Part shown: positions 35,390-46,289 of the stretch, in pieces
Layout: each line of letters opens with the position of its first letter
Position numbering within the stretch: the first letter of the stretch is position 1
DNA from: Epiperipatus broadwayi
Taxonomy: Eukaryota; Onychophora; Udeonychophora; Euonychophora; Peripatidae
Assembly (NCBI GenBank): GCA_028023455.1
Contig: JAQFVV010000511.1
Location: 174,315-238,314 of the forward strand
Direction of reading: 5' to 3'
Length of the DNA stretch: 64,000 nucleotides
Translations under genes and position numbers: made by a program
Notes under the pieces: model-generated
Database searches by the model: none
Told to the model about the DNA's origin: nothing
What the model saw: the letters and a program-made list of their open reading frames with translations, nothing else

Positions 35390-35460
35390 GTGTATCAGTG
35401 GTATGAGATTGTGTGGAAAGTTGAAAGATGCTTGAAAGTCTGAATTCAAATCACCTATAT
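35390..35460 (+). mobile_element. SINE-D copy (tRNA-like head)
   Basis: GTATCAGTGGTATGAGATTG, then GTGGAAAGTTGAAAG, CTTGAAAGTCTGAATTCAAAT and CACCTATAT. The TGAATTCAAATCACC segment fits a B box. The same order occurs on the minus strand at 60.1 kb and within FB-3 at 22.1 kb. Confidence 0.65.
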
Positions 35461-36407
35461 TTACAATTAAGCTCCAGGTATATGAAGAGTGCCTGTATTT
35501 CAAATTTTATCCTAATAAATAACTTCCTAAACTTATAAGTAATAAACTTAAAAATTTGAGAAAATCAAATTCTGTTACAACCTATGCTTTCAATAATGCC
35601 CTTCTTGTCTTTGACCATATCTACCTTCAACTTCACTTTTTAAAAGACTTCAAACCCTTTGCTTACATGCAATTCTTCACAATTTTTTTGTCTCAGACAT
35701 AGTTTCCATATAATGTTGTCTCTTTAGAGATTATTTATAAATATTATCAGAATATTAGATGAAATAATTGTGGTTATTCGATACATTAAGATGTATAGTT
35801 GGCTCAAAATGAAGTAAGTCTCTAATTTCAGATCTTACATTTGAAAGTTGTTCTGCATGTTATGCAATACACACATGTATATATATATATGAAAGGAAAT
35901 CTTAAAGTATACTGCATTATATTTTAAAATCATATAATTCTGATACTTCTAAAGATAAAATGTTTATTTTGTATTAAGTAATAAATAATTTGTACGAGTT
36001 TTGTTGTTGATATTCCTTGATCAAAAAATGTTTTTTATTTTGACTAAAGATATTGAGAAATTGGATCGAAGCTGCTTTTGTTTTCTTTAAACAAATCTTA
36101 CTAGTCATAAAAACTTAATTAGGACATCATTAGCAAGATTTCATTTTGGAAATAATTTATTTAATTGCAAACATTAATCAATTTTTATTATTCATAACTA
36201 ATTAAGAATATCTATCACACTATTTATTTGCAATCACATCTAGTCTTACAGTAGCATATAATTATAGTCACAAGAAAACACTTGCAAGCACAGTGGTATT
36301 ATTATTAAGGCATTATTTAAAATCTGTGTAACATGTTATACGATGATTTTTCCAAGATGTCCAAAACTTCTGCCACAATTTTTGCATTGCTTCTACTAAA
36401 TTTTCAC

Positions 36408-36595
36408 ACAAAAAAATCATCATACTTTTTTAATGCATTTTTCACAATACCTTACTTAATTTATGTCAGTTTTGACTGGCTTGCAGTCATCTTCAGATAA
36501 TCAGAAATATCTGAAGAAGTCTTCTAGTCAATTGAAACTGTCATAAATTATGTATCATGGAAAGTGCATTAAGAGAAGTGTATTTTTTTATATAT
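36408..36595. repeat. Foldback hairpin FB-4, loop of 8 bases
   Basis: The left arm 36432-36499 (AATGCATTTTTCACAATACC, then AATTTATGTCAGTTTTGACT) pairs with the right arm 36508-36570 (TATCTGAAGAAGTCTTCTAG, then AAACTGTCATAAATT). Weaker pairing extends outward to about 36408 and 36595. A stem this long with a tight loop is typical of a foldback MITE and far longer than a miRNA precursor. Confidence 0.8.
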
Positions 36596-37369
36596 AAAAA
36601 TATTATACAATGAATCTATAATGTTAAAATTTATATCCAAAAATTTTTTCCAAACGTACTTTTTTATTGAACTTCATTAGTTTTCTTAATTAAAAAATAA
36701 AGTAGCAATCTTCATGAATCAAACAAACCAATAATATGGGGTTTAAAAAATCATCAGGGTTTCACACATTTAATGTTATCTTTTTTATAGCTTTAAATAA
36801 ATAAATAAATAAAAATTTTAATTATGATAAACCTATATTGAATCTTAGCAGTTGAAAATTAGTATCAGTGTAGCATTTTCATGGGACTACAAACGAACTA
36901 GCTGACATGCAAGAACCATTTAATTTTTTTAAATATTTTTTTAAAATTGTAATGCAGTTAGCAAGTGACAGTATGCATGCAATTATTTCTATCTGCATGA
37001 ACTTTTTCTATATTATAACTTGCTACATTATATGTATATATTCATTTTTCCATTCAATTTAACTATTTTATTTTATTTACTATGTCTGAATTTTAATGCG
37101 TACATACAATCATTGATTTTTTTTTTTAAGTATACCAATTATCTATTACCTTTCAAGCTAAACTCTAATTATCTTATATATAAAATCCCTAAATGTTTAT
37201 CCATGATGCTGTCACAGGATATTTAAGTTAAACATTTCTTTGTGAGAAGGCATATTTTTCAAGGAAAAAAAATATTTATTTGTTCCACCATTAATAAATC
37301 ATAATTTTTTTATGAAGCATTTTATGCAAAGGAAGTAATTCTTTCTTTATATTTAAGAGGCTTAATTTG

Positions 37370-37600
37370 ATTATGAGCATTTTATTCAAAGTAAGTAATT
37401 CCACAAAGCAAAAAAAAATTATTAAAGTAATCAATTAAAAAAAAACTATTACAAAAGGTACATTTGCAGCAAGTAATCCCGCAAATCAAAGAAAAATTGT
37501 TTAAAGCAAAATGACTCCACAGTATTGCCATGCATCATTGAAATTTGTTAAAGTGACCCATTAAAAAAACTATTACAAAAATAACAGCCTTTCCATAGGT
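37370..37600 (+). repeat. Decayed two-copy direct repeat
   Basis: TTAAAGTAATCAATTAAAAA followed by AACTATTACAAAA (37420-37455) recurs as TTAAAGTGACCCATTAAAAA followed by AACTATTACAAAA (37549-37580). GCATTTTAT-CAAAG-AAGTAATT also repeats at 37317 and 37377. Confidence 0.6.
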
Positions 37601-38159
37601 CGGGTACATTTCCAGTATTTAATATAAATTCTCTGACTGTACCATAAATATTTGTGCAAATAGACTCATACATGTATAAACTGCCTGTTTACAATCTAGA
37701 CTGCATATTTGCATTGTTAAATAAATATATTATCCTACACCATCTGTCTTCACCATACCCCTATATGTAAATAGACCTATATTTACAGGTCTATCTATAT
37801 AAGCTACATATTTTTTCTGGACACTGCCTTATTTATTTGCATAAATAAACATATGAATATAAAAAAATTGTCTTTGATTATATAGTCTATTGAACATAAT
37901 AGTATAAAGACAGATGGTGTTTGAATCAAAGCCCAAGCTATTAATGTGATGTTTTATACCACATTATCCCTAAATAACTAACTAATAAATATATTTGTGT
38001 ATTAAATGTTATCCATTTCTCTTGAATTATTGTATATTATTAAATTTGAATTGCCATATTATTATTAGTGTGCATGTGTACATATGGGTGTGTTATCATA
38101 TACACAATGTGCTTCATTAAAAAGCTGACTGATGTGAAATAAAATACAATGTGATATTT
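37601..38159. other. Unassigned sequence
   Basis: A/T-rich with no repeat-family or coding signal beyond short words. Confidence 0.4.
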
Positions 38160-39110
38160 ACATTTGCTTTATTATTGATTATTCAAAGAAATCTCCAGTA
38201 AATCTGTCTGAAGCAGACCTTCAAATCCTTCACAGGAATCATCTTTAGGAACTTTGTAATAAGTTCTGAATATTTTGAACTGAACTATGATATGCTCTTT
38301 TTATGTCCAAATCAATAAAATAAAGTGGATTCTCAAGTACAACAATCATATTTGGCCAAAAATGCATGCTTAATCTTAGTTCTGTGGACTAGCATTATTA
38401 TGCAAAGATTTTGCCTTGTTTGCAGTATTTGAGTTTCTTACATGAAATTTTGTTTCATGCTTGATTCATAATGTAAATAGTAGTTACAATTTAGTCTGAT
38501 ATTCTCAAGTATGTATTTGTGGTGAATAGCTCATTTGCATTTGCAATTCTTCTAGTGATTTTTATTCCACATCCTGTTGCTTTGTTGAGGACTGATATTG
38601 AAAACATCATGTCTCATCATCCATTACCATGTTTGACAAGAATTCTAGGTCTGATTTTGCATATCTTGGCAGTCTCCACTCTGAAATCTTTTTGATTGAT
38701 TATCCACAAATGAGACACAAAGTATGGATCCACTTACATTTTTTTAAATCTTTCATTAAAATACGATGAATAGTGGCTTTGAGAATGCCAGAGATTTTCT
38801 CAATGATAGATATATAGTGATCAGTTTAAAGAATTTCAGCAACTTTTTGAGTGGTTTCTTTATTACTAGTTGTTTTTAATGTTCTTATCCATGGATAATC
38901 CTAAATGTTCTTCCTGTCATCACAAAATCACTTGACAAAATTCTTCCAACTCATGGACTGTGTTTTCTACAAAGATATAAAACACATTGTCAGGATACAG
39001 ACATGACAGTACCTAAAATTTTTGTGATGAATAGTCAAACCTTGTTGCTACTGTAACACATGTCGGTTCAGAAATCCAGGCGCTTTGGAGAAAGAACCAG
39101 TCATCTTTTC
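38160..39110 (-). pseudogene. mariner-like (SETMAR-type) transposase relic
   Basis: Minus-strand reading, with many stops, gives the mariner order: ATIHRILMKDLKKCKW (about 38.75 kb, the TVRxILxxDLxMRK helix-turn-helix region), FLSNMVMDDET (about 38.62 kb, the GDETW motif, with TGA replacing W), SLHNNASPQN (about 38.39 kb, the HHDNAxxH motif with the catalytic Asp changed to Asn), then FGQI and a C-terminal EEIQ/DFQGAF-like end near 38.2 kb. These are the three DD34D regions of mariner transposases, plainly inactive. At its 5' side GGAGAAAGAACCAGTCA (39091-39107) is shared, inverted, with the second relic at 41.87 kb. Confidence 0.85.
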
Positions 39111-39391
39111 AATAGAACACACTTATGTATTTAAAATGAATTTTTATTTTGTTTATGATTTATATGGAGAAATAGAGAGCTGTTTTATGAAAGATCATTT
39201 TAAAAAACTGTAGAAAGTATTGTATTTTATTTTAATGTTTATTTAATATAGTTGTTTATTTTTTCTCTCCGTTTATTAAAGGCAAATAATAATAAAATAA
39301 AGTACAGTATTTTATTTACCTATTTATATTTAGAAGCAGAGTAATGATTATAAAATTATCTGTCATGTAGAATGATAATAATCGGTTTTTA

Positions 39392-39496
39392 GTCAAGCGT
39401 TGTTAGCCGAGAGGTCATCGCATCCGCCTTGCAAGCAAGTAGTTGGTTGCAGACGGATGTGGGTTCGCATCTCGGCCGATGCTATGACACATGAAA
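39392..39496 (+). mobile_element. SINE-A copy 4 (expanded variable arm, perfect target duplication)
   Basis: GTCAAGCGTTGTTAGCCGAG, then AGGTCATCGCATCC, CTTGCAAGCAAGTAGTTGG, GGGTTCGCATCTCGG, CCGATGCTATGACACATG. AATAATCGGTTTTTA is repeated exactly at 39377-39391 and 39497-39511. Between the anticodon-like arm and the T arm this copy carries about ten extra bases (TAGTTGGTTGCAGACGGATG region) compared with copies 3 and 5. Confidence 0.93.
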
Positions 39497-39511
39497 AATA
39501 ATCGGTTTTTA

Positions 39512-40139
39512 TTTTTCATTTTTGAATTACTTTGATTAATATACAAAATTATAATCTAAAATATAGCTTTACCCCCCCCCCACTCAAGAAAGCTGAAATC
39601 TATTATTTTTGTTTTGAAAATATTATTATATTTTAAAATCTAAATAAATTATACACGTAATTTTAAAAGGTCATATACGAATATAAAGAAAGATTTTAAA
39701 ATTTAAATTAATAAAAAAAAATATTTTAAAATTAAAAAAAATTAGAATCCATTATATATATAAACATTTTTTTTTTAATTTCAAGTGCTTTTAAAAAAAA
39801 ATTGTAATTGTCTTTTTTATATAGTATCTAAAATTATATCTGATACAAAACGAAAAAAAACGTGGCTTGAATGTACAATAAAACATAACAAGATAAAAAA
39901 AATAAAAAACTATTTATAGAAACTTAAATTAAAAGTAAAACAAATGTTTTACTTATTGAAAAATAAAAAATATATAAAAATTCATTTTAACTTATCAAAT
40001 TTTTTAATTAAAAAAATAGTCTTGTTTTAACGAAAAAATATTCCATTATATTTCCTTTCAAGGTAAATACGGTAATGTAATCATCTTTATTCTTAATTAT
40101 ATTTTTAAAAAATGTAATTGCACCCATAAACAATAACAG
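39512..40139. other. Very A/T-rich homopolymer-dense sequence
   Basis: Poly-A and poly-T runs dominate, with one C9 run near 39573. No feature seen. Confidence 0.5.
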
Positions 40140-40245
40140 ATGCACTCAAACAGGCTGATTCAGCATGGTACGCACAACTTGCGCGGCATTTGTTATTTTC
40201 AGAAGTCTTTGCGCAGATGTTTCAACAATATAAGGCGGAATGAAA
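40140..40245. promoter_or_regulatory. CpG-containing island in AT desert, with a MARE-like palindrome
   Basis: GCGCGGC, GTACGCAC, TTGCGCAG and GGCGGA give several CpGs within 100 bases, unlike the flanks. GCTGATTCAGC at 40154-40164 is an 11-base palindrome resembling a Maf-recognition half-site pair. It could be a conserved regulatory element or an exon fragment; function is a guess. Confidence 0.25.
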
Positions 40246-41864
40246 GTTTTAAACATATATAAAAGTTTAACATGTATGAAATTAAGTTATTCCATATATT
40301 TATATTTAACTCACTTCAAAAAATAAAATAGTAACAAAGTGCATGAATGGTTGTGATACGGTGGAGTTGAGATGGGGAAAACTCTGGTAAAACTCAAAAA
40401 ACTTAGAATATATATATATAACTATTCAATTCTTTGTCAGAGTTTGGACTACAATCTTTTATGTGAATTAGTATTAAAATATTGTACAATAAGTATTCTT
40501 TATTCATGCTTTAAAGTCTTTTTTTCTATTCAAGATTTCTTACTCAATTTTCATTTTAATGCGTCTTAGATCAGCATTCATTTTTCAATCTTAACATTTT
40601 ATCTAAAGCATTAAAATTGTCTTTGCTTCAGTCTATTTACCATTATCTTTCCACTAATTGTATTTTATGCTGAACATTTTTTAGTCTTTTTTCTTTTTGT
40701 ATTGAATTTCTCATTTCAAAAACCAGTGGATATCACATTTCTACATCTAGTTTTTATGTAATTGATCTTTCTATGTTAGGATGCACGAGGATTGTGCTAT
40801 TCTGCATTAAGTGAACTCTTATCTTGATATCAAATAAATTGATTGAAATTTCAATCACTCTAAGATTCTTAACTTGCTCCAGTTATGCTGTATTTCTGTG
40901 TAAACCAACACTATGTTTGAAACTGCACTGCTTGTATTAAGTTAACCATGGGTATTTTTGATCTTTGTCAAAAGGATAGCAAAAGCCAAAAATTATAAAT
41001 CACTTACTCTTTTCAGTTTACATCATTTATCATTAGTAACATATAGTTTCCAATTATAGATGTCACAGTCAACGCATTTAGTAAAATCAATGATTAGCAT
41101 ATAAAATAATATTTTTTACAATGTTATTTATTTAGATTAATCCATGAATTACCAATTTGTGGTTTTAAATAGACTATCTGTCATCAGGATTTTGGTTTTT
41201 ATTATAATTTATACAATTTTATTCTCCATTGAAAGTCAGCAGCATTGTTCAAAATATAGAAATATAAGTTAATCAGAATTCTAAGTAACTGATAAGAAGA
41301 AATCAATTCCTGACTCAGTTGGAAGAAAATTGTCTAATCAATGTGTTGAAAGATTAGACTACCACATCTAAGGTACAAATACAAAATTACTGTATAGTCT
41401 TAAAAAAATTTTGATACCCTACAATCAACTCACAAAACATGTAATATTATTAATAAATTAAGATCTAGATATTTTTAATTGGAAGATATTACCTGAATAT
41501 TGTGGAATGGTAATATGGTCTGAGCATGAACAACAAGCATGACTGTAATATTGTCTCTTCTTTTGTTTTTATCAAGACATCTCACTTCCACCATAACACA
41601 ATCATCCACCATTGCAGAAACTTAGACATTCTCTCTCACTATGCAGGCATTGCTTAAACAACTGGTATCAAAGATCTGAATTTATCCTCTTGCAAAGAAA
41701 ATGATTTCTAACCACTTTTAATACTCTAGAAGTATGATGGAAAATTCACTTTAGATGAAGCAGATTTATTATCCACGATTGCTAAGTTCAAACTTTATTT
41801 TTTAGCATTGATTTTATTTTTCAGGTGTTAAATTTGAATGTTGATCTACACAGTGTTAGTTAAA
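40246..41864. other. AT-rich sequence, nothing assigned
   Basis: 41.56-41.70 kb is less AT-rich (CACTTCCACCATAACACAAT) but has no recognisable frame or family. Confidence 0.4.
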
Positions 41865-42260
41865 TTTGTGACTGGTTCTTTCTCCAAGCTGTCTCTAAAC
41901 CAATAATGTGTTTTGTAAGAACATAGATTTGACATTCGCCATGAAATGTTTGAGTCACTATCATATCAAATCATGACAGATGACATGAAATATGGCAGTA
42001 TATTTTGTACCTTAACCTATGATGGAACAATGTGCTAATATTAAATTTTGTGTTCAGTTAAGATAATGTGTTGTTGAAACATCTGAAATGATAAAACAAT
42101 ATGCAGCAATGAAGACATGAATCTCACAAACATTTTCAAGTACTTTGCAAGACTTTGTGAAGACAAGAAGAGTATTGAAAATGATCTATGAATATATGAA
42201 ATACACTCATGGTTCATATTAAAACTCATGCTAGCACATGTTTGAGGTGAATAGCTAGGG
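41865..42260 (+). pseudogene. mariner-like transposase relic, N-terminal part
   Basis: It starts with TGACTGGTTCTTTCTCC, the inverse of the 5' edge of the 38-39 kb relic. It then reads FCVQLR-CVVETSEMIKQYAAMKT and TFSSTLQDFVKTRRVLKMIYE, aligning with the mariner N-terminus (F-VKLGKSATETFEMLKQAYGDEA, then the WHKRFREGRESVEDD region). It breaks off where the linker would begin, so this is a truncated copy facing the first. Confidence 0.78.
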
Positions 42261-42261
42261 C

Positions 42262-42335
42262 ATGTCATTACATAACATATGGGTTGATTGAGGTTGGCAC
42301 TGTAGGAAACTTAGAGAGAAGCAGTCGATATTTAT
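42262..42335 (+). repeat. Dispersed repeat, mate of 16215-16310
   Basis: See the 16.2-kb copy for the shared words. Here it abuts the end of the truncated mariner relic, which suggests that it interrupted or replaced the mariner 3' part. Confidence 0.6.
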
Positions 42336-42760
42336 TTGGTATATACTGTACCATTTATTTATATATATGGTACAAATTACTTTTTGATATTAGGTATTAT
42401 AAAAAAAAGAAAGGAGAGCGAACACGATCTTTATTTTTTTTTTGTAGCATAATGTTTTAAAGAAAAAAAAACAACGTACAGTGAAAGTTTAATTTTTCTT
42501 TTTTTTTAGAAATAAGTTAACTAAAATAAATTCAATGTTGGAAAGTGCATATTGAATCATTGATTCAAATAGTGAAAGGAAATTTCAAAAGGTGAAAGAT
42601 TGCTATCAGAAACAACTTTCTGATGGTAATTAAAAATGGCAGAAATTCTTAACGGAAAAACAGACTTTGTAATAAGAAAAGGAGAATAATGTAGAAGTTT
42701 ATAAAGTAGAACAAAGAAAAAAAAAGAACGTGCACAGAGCTTCTAAAAAGAATCTAGGAG

Positions 42761-42768
42761 TATAAAAG
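42761..42768 (+). promoter_or_regulatory. Candidate TATA box
   Basis: TATAAAAG followed by GAGCCGAC. It is followed about 100-300 bases later by the only sizeable CpG-enriched stretch of the window and a strong splice donor. A transcription start would be expected near 42790. In such AT-rich DNA a TATA match alone is weak; the combination makes it worth listing. Confidence 0.35.
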
Positions 42769-42790
42769 GAGCCGACAGATTTGAAAAGGG

Positions 42791-43081
42791 GTCTTTTTTA
42801 TCTTATTGTTCCAATAGTGCTGAGCAATTTGAAGTGCCTCATTTTTTTTTAATAAAATGTGTCCACTTAGATACGAACTGAAATCGCTCGCCATGAGTGA
42901 GTAGAACGATATCGTTTGCCGACACTTTCTCTCGGAAAAAGTCACCTAGATCATCATACGGCTACCTAAATTTGATCGGAGATTCGGAAATAAAACTAAA
43001 AGGAGAACAACTACTGCGGACTACCCACTAACTGAATTGTACGTCGGGAAGATCGATGACCTACTTAGTGTCAACTTACTG
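42791..43081 (+). other. Candidate first exon or 5' UTR of an unidentified transcript
   Basis: The stretch from 42870 to 43070 holds many CpG sites (GAAATCGCTCGCC, CGATATCGTTTGCCG, TACGTCGGGAAGATCG) in a CpG-poor window and ends at TTACTG|GTAAGTAAAT, a near-consensus donor at 43082. ATG at 42857 opens a 14-codon frame closed by TAG, as an upstream ORF would. ATG at 43056 starts a frame running into the donor, with an in-frame stop (TAA) upstream, so coding could begin there and continue in a downstream exon outside what I can identify. It may instead be a long noncoding RNA or no transcript at all. Confidence 0.3.
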
Positions 43082-44625
43082 GTAAGTAAATGGCCATAAA
43101 TTTTTTTACATAAAGCTTTATGAATAGTGAATTGAATGGAAATGTTATCCCATAAATTTTTCTTGGATCAGAAGATTTGCGAACTGAGAAATGAACCAAA
43201 CTGTTACTACGGAAAATAAGATTAAATAATTATTACTCCAATATTTGAATCAAATTATTGAATTCATATGCACAATCTTTTCCAACATTATAATTTTGTC
43301 TTAATCATAAATATTGAATGCTTGACGAGTTAGAATAAATCTTTATTATTAACTTCACTTTCATTGTACGTGTATAAAATTAATGCTATTCTATTTAAGT
43401 TTTACCTTTAGTTATTTAACTTAGATCGCTATACAAATTATTTTTTTTTGAGAGATTTAATTTCTGTAATTAACTCAGATCGTATAATTATTACCTTACG
43501 GGCTACAATATGGTTGACGCAGTCTCAGTGGGTATAATGACTCTGGCGCCCTCAAGTAGAAATTAAAAACTGGTTCTGCTCACGATTGTACTCAGTAATA
43601 GTTCTAGGCCGAAGTTGATCAGGAAAAATAGCTGCGTTGAGAATAGAAATACAACTTTATTTTTTCTTTTGATACAGCTTGATCAACTCACGCTCAAATG
43701 TAAATTTGAAGCGTATAGTGGCCTAGTAATACGAAAAACGTTACAATACTATGTATTTAAAAAAATTAAAACTTAAAAAAAAGTTTTAAAATTACTTTAT
43801 TGATGCTTTTACTGTTTAGAAGAATTGAAACAATAAAGTAATTGATTTGAACACATTGATGGGTAGATTTATAGCATTATTCTATTACATTCAAATATCA
43901 GCCTTTCAAGCTAATTGAGCACGCGCCTTTTGAGAGTGTTAAATAAATGAAAACTTTCCTCTTCAATCCAAGATATAGTATTTATGCAGAAATAAAAAGG
44001 ATCTTCTTATTCCTATGACTCAAAATCTTTTATATGAGCAAATCTGAAGTACTGTTGAGGAGAGCGTGAGTAGAATTCTCACTTTAAATTACTATTTACG
44101 ATGTTTTTTAACTGAATGACGTCGGTGAAATTACTTAGAATTTACTAAACGTCATTCTTACTGAAACTTAATTATGAGTAAATAAGCAATTATTTTATCT
44201 AGCGCCATGTTTACAATTATATTACATTCAAATATCAGCCTTTCAAGTTAATTGAGCATGCGTCTTTTGAGCATTATTCTATGTAAAGTTGAGTTGGCAG
44301 ATCCAGTTGTCTGTGTGTTTGTAGATGTATCTATTTAGATAAAATATTCCAATAATTGCTTACATTTACTGCTATGACACAATTTATTTTTCAAACACAA
44401 CCATCAAGTATAAATTGTAGTATCACAACCACAATTTTATGTGAGGCTTTAATGTATTGTATAAGACACCATTTAATTTGTTTTTCATAAACAAATAATT
44501 TTTATTAGACAAAATTTTTTTTTACAAACTTGAAAAAGAGGATTTCAATCCATTTAGATATTATAAAGTATATCATCAAAGAACAGACAAATACAATGGT
44601 GTATAAATTACAAAAAAAATAAAAG
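43082..44625 (+). other. Intron-like or intergenic sequence with a 53-base direct repeat
   Basis: ATTACATTCAAATATCAGCC, then TTTCAAGCTAATTGAGCACG and CG-CTTTTGAG, occurs at 43884-43936 and again with few changes at 44221-44273. Scattered CpGs (GACGCAG, CTGGCGCCC, GACGTCGG) continue to about 44.2 kb, so base usage here differs from the rest of the window. Confidence 0.5.
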
Positions 44626-45199
44626 ATTGATTATGATGAGTTAGAAGAAGTGAATATAATGGATGAAATTAATCATAGAATTAAACTTGTTTGGAATGCT
44701 ATTGGTAAAAATAACTTGATACTAAAAGGAAATATGCCTATGTGTTTGAAAAGAAATACTTTTAATAAATGTGTTTTACCAGTTCTTATTTATGGATCTG
44801 AGAATTGGACACTTAATAGAACAGCAATACAGAGACTTCAGACCACTCAAAGAAGTATGGAGAAATGCATGTTAGGAGTAACAATAAGAAATTGAAAATG
44901 CAATATATGGGTAAGGGAACAAATAGATGTTACTGACCTCATTGAAAAAATTAAAAGGCTGAAGTGGAGTTGGGCTGGACATATTGCTAGAAGAGATGAT
45001 AATAGATGGATCATTGAAATCTTAAACTGGATTCCAAGATATTGTAAAAAAAAACAGAAAGAGACCACATGTGAGATGGATGGATGAAATAAGAAAGTGT
45101 GCACGGGTGATGTGGAGAAGAGAAGCTAAAGATTGGAGAAGATGGATTGAACTTGGAAAGACCTTCACCCTGCAGTGGATTGATAATAGTTGATGATGA
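44626..45199 (+). mobile_element. RTE-type LINE, 5'-truncated copy with target duplication
   Basis: This covers the last third of ORF2: DELEEVNIMDEINHRIKLVWNAI, then GSENWTLNR, RLQTTQRSMEKCMLGV, RRDDNRWIIEIL and WRREAKDWRRWIELG. It ends in a GATGATGAT tail. TAAATTACAAAA repeats exactly at 44604-44615 and 45200-45211. Compared with the 61-kb copy, about 40 bases encoding ANSYKYLGQIINTD are missing between DELEE and NIMDEIN, a clean internal deletion. A stop follows the CMLGVTIRN region. Inactive. Confidence 0.93.
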
Positions 45200-45273
45200 T
45201 AAATTACAAAAGTTTTATCTTGTAAATACATTAACAAAGAACAGATAATTAAAATAGTGTATAAATTACAAAA
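45200..45273 (+). repeat. Short tandem duplication around the RTE target
   Basis: AAAGAACAGACAAATACAAT...GTGTATAAATTACAAAA at 44578-44615 recurs at 45236-45273 (AAAGAACAGATAATTAAAAT...). The RTE therefore inserted into a pre-existing tandem repeat with a unit of about 62 bases. Confidence 0.75.
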
Positions 45274-45419
45274 GGCAACTTTTAAATATTGCAAAGCCAT
45301 ATAAAAGTAATAAAAGAAAGAAAATAAAAAAACTATCTACTTACAGTGGAATTTGGAAAGAGACTATGCTCATTGTAGCATCAACAATGTCTCTGTTTTT
45401 AATTTTTAAAATTTTATTG

Positions 45420-45742
45420 TAAATCAGTGATCATAATTTGTTATATGTAGCATTGAAGCAAGAATGGCATCTTAGGACCCAAAAAGTAAATATAAGAAAA
45501 GTAGTAATCTTAATTGAAGAGGAAAGGGCCTGCTTCCATACTATCAATGAGAGTAGAAATAAAGAAAATGCATAATTTACTAATTGACTTGATATTTCTA
45601 TAGGTAAGAAGAGCAGGACATTGATCATTAAATGATGCATTGTTTCTTTAGATTTATGACAAAGATAACAAATGGAGTTAATGTTAGCATGCACTATTCT
45701 CTGTGATAAGAAATGATTAGTATGTAAAGCTTCTAAAGACAC
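45420..45742 (-). pseudogene. LINE-D C-terminal fragment
   Basis: A 103-codon minus-strand frame: SLEALHTNHFLSQRIVHANI, then CYLCHKSKETMHHLMIN and a hydrophobic tail with IVWKQALSSSIKI. The C-x2-C-x7-H spacing with a following HLM resembles the zf-RVT finger of LINE ORF2 C-termini, with the last Cys lost. It differs from LINE-B (17 kb) and LINE-C (50 kb). Confidence 0.6.
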
Positions 45743-45779
45743 CAGTTATTTTTTTGTAACTTTCTCATTGTTGTTTTTG

Positions 45780-46280
45780 GAAAATTTGGAATGGCTTAAT
45801 GCTGTATCTTGTTATCATCATTACTATGAATCATGTGTCATTTTATTCATCATTTTTTAGACTTTCTCAGGTTCACACTCTCATTTTTTTAAATTAACTT
45901 TTACTTCTTTTTTTAATCTCTTTTACTGTTTTAACTCCTATTATTTTTATTGCTCCCTTATTTTTTTAATCTCTAAATTATTTCGTTTTTCTATTATCTA
46001 TTTTATTTCTTAATTAATTTTAATGTTTTATTTATATCATGATTGTTTTCCACTTTTACATTCAAACAATGATTATTTTTCATGTCTTTTAAAAATCATG
46101 ATTATCTTTTTTACTTCATACTAAATCTCAACTCTATTCTCATAATATTCTTAGTTATCACAAATTTCACAATAATATTGTATTGCTTCAGTATTTCATT
46201 TTTCTTTTTCATATAAGATCAATATTATAACATTAATCTTCCCAATTAATTTCTATTTAAATAAAAATCGTTTTGAATAA
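45780..46280 (-). other. Pyrimidine-rich, G-depleted stretch
   Basis: Between 45840 and 46260 the plus strand has very few G residues but many C and T (TCTCTTTTACTGTTTTAACTC and similar). It lies directly upstream, on the minus strand, of the LINE-D fragment and could be further decayed LINE-D sequence or a degenerate low-complexity tract. Confidence 0.5.
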
Positions 46281-46289
46281 TATATATTG

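Noticed and set aside
36432-36570. Hairpin at 36.5 kb as a microRNA precursor
   Set aside because: A stem of over 60 base pairs with mismatches and further outer pairing fits a foldback MITE better; there is no evidence of a conserved mature arm.
42754-42945. Minus-strand 63-codon frame over the candidate promoter
   Set aside because: It has no motif; the plus-strand layout of TATA box, CpG stretch and splice donor explains the region better.
44847-45300. Two minus-strand frames of 85-92 codons
   Set aside because: They lie antisense to the RTE ORF2 end; the plus strand carries the recognisable protein.
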